Of a stretch of DNA of 64,000 bases, positions 58,348-64,000 are shown one piece after another; within the stretch, counting starts at the first letter, position 1; each line of letters opens with the position of its first letter. Where the stretch lies: NCBI GenBank assembly GCA_030434875.1, contig JAUISW010000001.1, positions 3,672,001 through 3,736,000 of the forward strand. The letters run 5' to 3'. Below the pieces are notes generated by a model. The model searched no databases, was not told the origin of the DNA, and worked only from the letters and a program-made list of their open reading frames with translations. A program made the position numbers and the translations under genes. Source of the DNA: Lachnospiraceae bacterium C1.1. Lineage in GTDB: Bacteria > Bacillota > Clostridia > Lachnospirales > Lachnospiraceae.

Positions 58348-59174
58348 ACGAAATGGAGCTCAAGGGCGTGCCGCTGGATGTTGCCATGAATGCAATTGTG
58401 GGTTCGATGTATAAGCATGGTTATATCGGCAAAGAGAACGATATCATGCTGATTTCGGTAGAAAGCGGCAGCAAGAAGAAGGCGGATAAGATTAAGGAGA
58501 CGCTGACAGAGGATGCAGCCGAGACCCTTGCAAATATCGATGATTCTCACGAAATCCTGAACCAGACTGTCAAGGTCGATAAGGATACTGTAGAGCTTGC
58601 GAAAAAATATGATATTTCAAACGGTAAGGCAGCTCTGGCGCAGAAGATCGCCGCGGACAATGAAAATATCACTGTGGAGGAACTTGCTTCTGTAAGCCTT
58701 TCTGATATGATGGTTATCCTCGAGGACAATGAGGTCGATATCAAGGACTACACCGGATATAAGAGTTCTAAACCCTTAAAGGATCCGGCTCTTGATCTGG
58801 TTTCGGAAGACAAGGTTACTCCTTCTTCAGACACTGTTTCCGCACAGCCTGTGTCCTGGGATGATATTCCGGAAGAGGCAACAGAAGAGGTTAAAGATGA
58901 GGCGCCTGTAAAGGAGAGCCCGAAACCGGCTGCTCCTGTGACAGACAATACGACTCAGAATAATGAAAATGAAGCAGTCGTTCTGCCGGTGCTTCCGATA
59001 ACACCGATCACGGATACCACGGTCGAAAATACGCCTGTAGTTGAGAATAATGATTCTGATGATGGCGATGATGATGGCGATGATGATGATGACGATGACG
59101 ATGATGATGAAGAAAAAAATGATAAGCACGGCGACGATGATGACGACGATGATGATGACGATGATGATGACTGA
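58335..59174 (+). pseudogene. RsgI-type anti-sigma protein fragment with poly-Asp tail
   Basis: The frame from 58335 (EQVLDEMELKGVPLDVAMNA) matches the extracytoplasmic conserved segment of RsgI-like anti-sigma proteins: AIVGSMYKHGYIG, NDIMLISVESGS and KYDISNGKAALAQKIAADNE. The N-terminal sigma-binding domain and membrane helix are absent. The rest is a Pro/Thr/Glu linker and an almost pure Asp tail of about 35 residues. An ATG at 58353 could still start translation, but there is no clear binding site. The junction with the sigma gene shows a single deletion through both. Confidence 0.8.
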
Positions 59175-59213
59175 TCAAAATGTATTTGAAAGATCGATAA
59201 GATGATAATAAAG

Positions 59214-59464
59214 TAAATGCGGATTCCTGCTATGAAGTGACCAAAACATATACTTTGTTGTCAAATTGACGCCACTCTTGACTACAGATAAAAATAAATG
59301 CTGAAATGTCGTTACCGACGGCGAAGAACTCAAGAACAATTAACTTTTCTCCGTCGCCCGGGGCATTTTAGTATTTATTTTTATCCAGTCAAGAGCAAGC
59401 CGCTAACGCGGTGGCTGGTAGAACCGCCGGCTCAGAATCTAAGAACAATCTTGTGGACATCCGG
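59214..59464 (-). repeat. Left arm of a 250-bp inverted repeat
   Basis: Reverse complement of 60111-60362 with roughly nine of ten bases identical by eye. Blocks include TTGTCAAATTGACGCCACTC, GATAAAAATAAATGCTGAAA and GGCTCAGAATCTAAGAACAA. Internal pairing CTCTTGAC/GTCAAGAG and AAATAAATGC/GTATTTATTT would fold each arm itself into a branched hairpin. A shorter relative is at 30.8-31.08 kb. Confidence 0.88.
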
Positions 59465-59674
59465 AAGTTTATGTGTGCAGATTAAACCCGTTCTGAAAAG
59501 AAAAGGTTGTTGAAATATGCTCTGTTGAGCCATATTTTATATTTATAACATATTTTGAAAAATAATCTGGCAAAGTGTTATAAGACCTCGCTTATTGAGT
59601 CGTTTATAATCATTTTCATGAAAAACGCCAATGATTATTTATAGAATTGATCCGTTAAAAAACGGATAGTATTT

Positions 59675-60060
59675 CCCTTTATACGTTTTCTGCATTTCTT
59701 TCCCTTTTTTGCCTAAAACGGCACGTTCTCTGTGTTTTAGGTACACTTTCTTCTTTTTTCTTTCACACGGCTGCTGCATTTCTTTCCCTTTTTTGCCTAA
59801 AACGGCACATTCTCTCTGTTTTAGGCATACTTTCTTCTTTTTTTCTTTCACACGGCTGCTGCATTTCTTTCCCTTTTTTGCCTAAAATGGCACATTCTCT
59901 CTGTTTTAGGCATACTTTCTTCTTTTTTTCTTTCACACAGCTGCTGCATTTTGAAAGAAATCGGAGAAAAATTTGCCTAAGATATGGGTTTTGAAGTGTT
60001 TTAGTCATAAAAAAAGGAATGCAGACGGAATTGGAAAAAATTTAGCTAAAATGGTGTTTA
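59675..60060 (-). repeat. Tandem array of 84-bp hairpin repeats (locus 2)
   Basis: Units with GCCTAAAA at 59711, 59795 and 59880 (84 and 85 bases apart), in opposite orientation to locus 1. The unit on the minus strand reads GTTTTAGGC, A-run, GGGAAAGAAATGCAGCAG and onward, as in locus 1. Units near 59975-60060 are strongly degenerate (GCCTAAGA..., AGCTAAAATG...). Confidence 0.9.
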
Positions 60061-60110
60061 TAAAGTGTTTTAAGAATGAACGAGCCTGATAATGCTGATT
60101 TATTTCCTAT

Positions 60111-60362
60111 CCGGATGTCCACAATAATTGTTCTTAGATTCTGAGCCCGAGGTTCCTATCAGCCACCGCGTCAGCGGCTTGCTCTTGACTGGATAAAAAT
60201 AAATGCTAAAATGCCACGGGCGACGGAGAAAAGTTAATTGTTCCTGAGTTCTTCGCCGTCGGTAAAGACATTTCAGCATTTATTTTTATCTGTTGTCAAG
60301 AGTGGCGTCAATTTGACAACAACGTATGTATTTTTGTCAGTTCATTACAGGAATCCGCATTT
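60111..60362 (+). repeat. Right arm of a 250-bp inverted repeat
   Basis: See the left arm at 59214-59464. The two arms enclose 646 bp holding the second 84-bp array. A complete core hairpin continues past the arm to about 60445. Confidence 0.88.
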
Positions 60363-60579
60363 ACTGCGGGTTCCGTCTGATAAAGTAAAACAAGTGCCAA
60401 ACAGGCCCGCAGCGCAGCTGCATTTAAATGGCCCGTTTGCATGACTTTGAGGAACGCAGTGACGAAAAGTCATATGTTTTGATTACTTTAATTGTAGGAA
60501 CCCCCAGGGTCATTTATTTTTACGAAAAGTACTGATTTTAGAATTTGATTTAATGAATCTGATAACTTAAAATTAATAT

Positions 60580-61344
60580 ATGTATATAAATAAAAGAAAA
60601 CATATCTTATCGAATTACATATTATCTATTGCGGTGATCAGGACGATAATCGCGGGCAGTGCGGTGGGTTTCAGGTTTCTTTTGAATAGGAATCAGACAC
60701 TTACACCGGACATGCTTAACAGTGCGTCCTGGATGATTCAGAATCTTCTTGCGCTCTTGAAGATAGGTCTTACGGTTATCATTTTTTTCTTTTATCGAAG
60801 AAAGATGAATCATTTTTTGAATATCGTGCCAAATTCGGAGCAGAAGGAGATAGCGCTCCTGCAGCGTGAATATTTATCCGAGAATATCTCTACGCTTAGT
60901 ATGAGCTCGATAAACCGGCTCCTACAGCTCTGGACAGCGATATTTATAGGTGCAGAGGTTATCTATGCCTTCAGTTCGATGATGTACCGCAGATTTATAC
61001 TTGTTCTTGTTAATTCTATTTTCAGCCTTTCACTGATATCAGCCAACGATTTTACAACAGTTTATAATATGACGCATGGATTTAAGTATCTGGAGATTCT
61101 GATCGCTTTGATCTTAGGTGTTGCAGTAACGGGCATCTTTTTAAATGACACGCTCTTAAAGATTTCGGCAGTTGCAGTAACGGTGATCTTCCTGACGGCT
61201 TTTGCGGTTTTTCAGATGCAGACCGTGACCTTCATGGGTCGTGAGATCGGCATCGTATGGACGTCTATCATTTATCACCTTATTGAGACGGCCGGACTTC
61301 TGCTTTTATCAATTTACCTCGCAAAAAGATATAAGGGACTTTAA
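60580..61344 (+). CDS. Hypothetical polytopic membrane protein
   Basis: A 254-residue protein with about six membrane helices and a central soluble loop (residues 75-115). No family recognised. The ATG at 60580 has no good ribosome binding site, so a later start is possible. It stands alone after the repeat region. Confidence 0.65.
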   Translation: MYINKRKHILSNYILSIAVIRTIIAGSAVGFRFLLNRNQTLTPDMLNSASWMIQNLLALLKIGLTVIIFFFYRRKMNHFLNIVPNSEQKEIALLQREYLSENISTLSMSSINRLLQLWTAIFIGAEVIYAFSSMMYRRFILVLVNSIFSLSLISANDFTTVYNMTHGFKYLEILIALILGVAVTGIFLNDTLLKISAVAVTVIFLTAFAVFQMQTVTFMGREIGIVWTSIIYHLIETAGLLLLSIYLAKRYKGL

Positions 61345-61482
61345 TAAAATTAAAATAGCGGCAGATTTTTCTTTTTTTATCGTATATTAAATAGAGTTAA
61401 TTAAATGTCTGCCAGTGAATAGCAGGGAAAAGATAGTTTTTTATTGTATCAAAGGAGAAAATTTTATGCCGGTTAGAATGGT

Positions 61483-62167
61483 ATGAAGATGCCACGGAAT
61501 TCCTGGTTTGGTGAAAAAGAACTTTCTGAAATTCAGCTATTTTTTTTCTGATGAGAAAAATCAGGAACTTTTTGTAGATGTTATTAATGGATTAGATAAA
61601 AACCCACTTCAATATAAATTTGACAAAGATGGTTATCGTAAATGGGACATCCTGGAGAATCCCAATAATTATAAAGCTCTTATAAGTTGGTATCAGAAAG
61701 CTTATGCGGCTTATTATGCAAACAGGGTTAAGGAAAATCCTAAATTAAACCCTGAGCTTCCGTCTGCAGATCGCCTGACACCATCAGCCAACATGAAGAA
61801 ACAGATCATTAATGACTTTATGGAATTAACGAAAAGATTAGATATAGGAAATACTAAGGACGAATATCCAGAGATGCAGCAATATCTTGATATGATGGCT
61901 CTTTATAGTGATCAGGTCAGCGTAAATGGGAAAGTAAAAAATCATGATAAATTATACAAGAGTATCTTAGAAGGCTTTGCTGAGGGAAAAAATCTTAAAG
62001 AGATAGTAAATGGTCTTAGATACAATGAAGCATTAGAGTTGATGAACTTCAATGCTGCGGCCAGAGAAAAAAATCTTATGTCATCTCCCCCACAACACGC
62101 CCTATGGTTCATCTCCCATATACCTCATCTCCCCACAACTACAAATACCCTTCCAGCTCTTTTGTAA
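61483..62167 (+). pseudogene. Hypothetical protein with frameshift in a T8 tract
   Basis: The long frame ending at 62167 (from about 61508) encodes a helical protein with DEKNQELFVDVINGLDK and SADRLTPSANMKKQIINDFM; no family recognised. Upstream, the frame from ATG 61483 reads MKMPRNSWFGEKELSEIQLF and runs into T8 at 61540-61547, then stops at 61549. Removing one T would join it to SDEKNQELF. AAGGAGA precedes another ATG at 61466 in a third frame. The last 30 bases overlap the DUF402 gene end, and the Pro/His/Thr-rich C-terminus looks unnatural. Probably a decaying or phase-variable gene. Confidence 0.5.
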
Positions 62168-62618
62168 GTTTTGAAAATTTTCCTCCGTAGATTATATCCA
62201 ACAAATCTGACAGGGATTTCAATGCCGACACCACATCTTCCGTTGTGAGGTCGCCGTTTTCTATCGCTTCTTTGAATTCGCCCAAGTCGTTTACCTTGAC
62301 AAAATCATCAGGATAGACGATGACGTCCGCAAGCAGATCTCTAAAAGTATATGAATTACTGTCTTTGTCATAGCTGTAGTCTAGAATGTCGCAGTACCAG
62401 TAGAGCAGCGATTCATCCGTTCTTAGAAATTTACTTACTTTATAGCCTTCTTTTAAGTAATAAATGGACGCACCATGAGAAAAGTCCGTTTTAGGATGGA
62501 GGGTTTTCCATCTGGTCACTATGATGCGGTCATCTATATAGAGAATTTCATCGTCCTTTAAGGGAACGTTTTCTGCAGGAATAATGCGTTTGCGGAAAAG
62601 ATTAGGCTTCTCAGTCAT
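62139..62618 (-). CDS. DUF402 domain protein
   Basis: A 159-residue protein of the DUF402 (YgaC/FomD-like) family. RKRIIPAENVPLKDDEILYIDD, LYWYCDILDYSYD and FRDLLADVIVYPDD are the conserved blocks; the Asp/Glu residues bind divalent metal in nucleoside di/triphosphatase relatives. The ATG at 62618 follows GGGAGG with 7-base spacing. It is downstream of the V-ATPase genes on the same strand, but a terminator lies between. Confidence 0.82.
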   Translation of the reverse strand: MTEKPNLFRKRIIPAENVPLKDDEILYIDDRIIVTRWKTLHPKTDFSHGASIYYLKEGYKVSKFLRTDESLLYWYCDILDYSYDKDSNSYTFRDLLADVIVYPDDFVKVNDLGEFKEAIENGDLTTEDVVSALKSLSDLLDIIYGGKFSKLTKELEGYL

Positions 62619-62674
62619 CTTGAATCCTCCCATGGCTTTTAATTACGCTCAGAACGTAAATTTGCTGATTTTGA

Positions 62675-62722
62675 AAAAACTTTTTGGCACCGGAGCCATA
62701 CAGGTGCCAAAAAGTTTTTTTT
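62675..62722 (-). terminator. Intrinsic terminator of the V-type ATPase operon
   Basis: On the minus strand ACTTTTTGGCACC pairs with GGTGCCAAAAAGT and is followed by TTTTT; the stem is flanked by A/T runs. Confidence 0.9.
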
Positions 62723-62735
62723 TGAATTTCTGATC

Positions 62736-63437
62736 TTACTGACCTTTGTTTGCTGCGAAAGCCTCACGAGTAAGTTCTTCGGACTTCTCTTTATAGTGGT
62801 GGGCTTCTTCAAGCATCATGTCTTTAACCTTCATGAGTCGGATCTGGCTCGAACGCTCAGCTTCATCAAGTTTCATGGAGATGTACTTGATATTGGACTC
62901 ATATTCGGGGATCATTACGTGCTCAAGTGCGTTTACGCGTCGCCTTGTTTTTTCGATTTCTGCAGCCATGAGCTGGCAGGATTTCTCGGATTCTGCAAGT
63001 TTAAGCATATCCGGTAAGATCTCTGCAAGGCTCTTTACTGCATCGTCTAAGTCTGACGAGGTGAAGGCGTAACCGTAAGAGTATATGTCATTGGTATCAG
63101 ATGTTCTGGTAACGAAATCGAAAGTCGGGATATTCACGCTCATTACATTCTTAGTCCCTGTTTCGAGCGAAACCTCCTGCTTCGGAGCCATGAAAGAAAC
63201 GTTCACAGCCTCTGCCGACATAGAGGAGCGCGCAAGAACGAAGTTCTTGTTGGCGGCCTTAATGCCGGCCTCGACATGCTTACGAAGTTCCATGTTCTCA
63301 CGTACAAGAGTAAGAAACTGTCTCATAAGTTCGTCACGTTTGTCCTTAAGGAGCTTGTGGCCGCGTCTCGCAGTGGCAAGCTTGCCCTTGAAACGGGTCA
63401 GCTCCATTCGGGTAGGTGTAATCTGTGTTCCTGCCAC
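62736..63437 (-). CDS. ntpD: V-type ATP synthase subunit D
   Basis: A 233-residue central-stalk subunit D of a V/A-type ATPase. Two long helices form a coiled coil: ITPTRMELTRFKGKLATARRGHKLLKDKRDELM at the N-terminus and RRRVNALEHVMIPEYESNIKYI towards the C-terminus, both family hallmarks. It couples ATP hydrolysis or synthesis to ion movement. The start is GTG at 63437, after a long G-run (AAGGGGGGG) 6 bases upstream. It lies 13 bp after the ntpB stop and is the last gene of the operon. Confidence 0.95.
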   Translation of the reverse strand: MAGTQITPTRMELTRFKGKLATARRGHKLLKDKRDELMRQFLTLVRENMELRKHVEAGIKAANKNFVLARSSMSAEAVNVSFMAPKQEVSLETGTKNVMSVNIPTFDFVTRTSDTNDIYSYGYAFTSSDLDDAVKSLAEILPDMLKLAESEKSCQLMAAEIEKTRRRVNALEHVMIPEYESNIKYISMKLDEAERSSQIRLMKVKDMMLEEAHHYKEKSEELTREAFAANKGQ

Positions 63438-63450
63438 AATAAACCCCCCC

Positions 63451-63999
63451 TTACTTTAATTTCTCGGAAGCAGCGATAGTAGCCTTCTCATCTTCTGGAT
63501 CATAATAACTGTCGAGGAAGGAATCCTTGATACGCTTGAGCTCTGTTCTCGGAAGGATACGGAGAAGTTTCCAGCCGATGGCAAGAGTTTCCTCGATTGA
63601 CCGGTCAGTCTCATAACCCTGTGAAACGTACTCGTTCTCGAAGGCATCTGCGAATTCAGCATATTTCTTATCGATTTCGGTAAGGGCTGCTTCACCGAGG
63701 ATCATCATGAGTTCCTTAGCGTCCTTGCCTCGTGCATAAGCGGCAAAGAGCTGGTTCATGGTGTTCGCATGGTCTGCACGGGTTTTTCCTTCACCGATAC
63801 CCTTATCCTTCAGTCGGGAAAGCGACGGAAGAACGTTGATGGGCGGTGTGATACCTTTACGGTAAAGGTCACGGGAAAGAATGATCTGTCCCTCTGTGAT
63901 ATATCCTGTAAGGTCGGGGATGGGATGTGTCTTATCATCCTCAGGCATCGTAAGGATAGGGATCATTGTGATGGAACCCTTGCGTCCCTTCTGACGTCC
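63451..63999 (-). CDS. ntpB: V-type ATP synthase subunit B (partial)
   Basis: The C-terminal 182 codons of the non-catalytic nucleotide-binding subunit B; the N-terminus lies beyond the window. [38 protein letters not shown] and [16 protein letters not shown] are diagnostic. With ntpD following 13 bp later, this is the 3' part of a V-type ATPase operon. In anaerobic Firmicutes it pumps H+ or Na+. Confidence 0.95.
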   Translation of the reverse strand, partial: GRQKGRKGSITMIPILTMPEDDKTHPIPDLTGYITEGQIILSRDLYRKGITPPINVLPSLSRLKDKGIGEGKTRADHANTMNQLFAAYARGKDAKELMMILGEAALTEIDKKYAEFADAFENEYVSQGYETDRSIEETLAIGWKLLRILPRTELKRIKDSFLDSYYDPEDEKATIAASEKLK

Positions 64000-64000
64000 T

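Larger units (their letters stand above)
59175..60579. repeat. 1.4-kb gene-free repeat region
   Basis: No gene is supported. It contains the left inverted-repeat arm (59214-59464), the second 84-bp repeat array (about 59675-60060), the right arm (60111-60362), and then a full core hairpin with the CAAACAGGCC / GGCCCGTTTG stem (60346-60445). The details are in separate entries. Confidence 0.85.

Noticed and set aside
59639..60008. Lys-rich open frames on the minus strand in the second repeat array
   Set aside because: Same repeat artefact as at locus 1; units of 84 and 85 bp shift the frame, and no start signal is present.

Overview
The window looks like a chromosomal segment of a low-to-mid GC Firmicute, most likely a member of the Lachnospiraceae close to Butyrivibrio or its relatives. 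Supporting signs are a V-type ATPase operon, meso-diaminopimelate dehydrogenase, a VTC/DUF4956 pair, an RsgI-type anti-sigma fragment, DUF4422 and DUF6765 proteins, many lipoproteins, strong AGGAGG-type ribosome binding sites and near-consensus sigma-A promoters. This placement is inferred from gene families only.

Layout. 0-0.7 kb: queuosine biosynthesis genes queD and queE (cut by the window edge) behind a preQ1-I riboswitch with a terminator hairpin. 0.8-8 kb: an SLC13 carboxylate transporter, a TRAP transporter whose large membrane subunit is fused to its binding protein, ddh, and a Cys-rich redox-type protein. 8-19.8 kb: an aldo/keto reductase, a complete ISLre2-type element with 9-bp target duplication and a long structured non-coding tail, a zinc-ribbon/ATPase pair, D-lyxose isomerase, an array of 84-bp repeats beside a nuclease-like gene, then envelope proteins (lipoprotein, rhomboid, SGNH esterase, CAP protein). 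19.9-21.5 kb: an IS91-type element with a 57-residue partner ORF. 21.5-30.7 kb: a 1737-residue GGDEF/EAL/PAS/GAF protein, DUF4422, a cation/proton antiporter, and two tandem double-glycine leader peptides. 31.2-37.9 kb: deoxyinosine glycosylase and a complete sucrose/fructan module (binding protein, two permeases, LacI regulator, GH32 hydrolase) with an operator on its promoter start. 38-46.3 kb: a lipoprotein, a FliB-like protein, ybaK, a CPBP protease, an IS200/IS605 element with tnpA and tnpB, and a decayed sugar ABC locus. 46.6-54.4 kb: a LuxR/MalT-type regulator, a clostripain-like protease, a lipoprotein and membrane proteins; two of its transcription units share a 28-nt leader. 54.4-59.2 kb: a secreted beta-helix/Ig-like protein, VTC, DUF4956, and a sigma/anti-sigma pair fused by deletion. 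59.2-60.5 kb: a second 84-bp repeat array between 250-bp inverted repeats. 60.5-64 kb: a membrane protein, a frameshifted gene, DUF402, and ntpD-ntpB of a V-type ATPase.

Two themes stand out. First, intergenic DNA is rich in structured repeat families: 84-bp hairpin satellites, a hairpin core found six times, and GGGGACG palindromes. Second, several genes carry internal deletions or frameshifts (ABC ATPase, XRE regulator, sigma/anti-sigma, N-terminally frameshifted ORF at 61.5 kb), pointing to ongoing local gene decay. I saw no CRISPR array, rRNA or tRNA.
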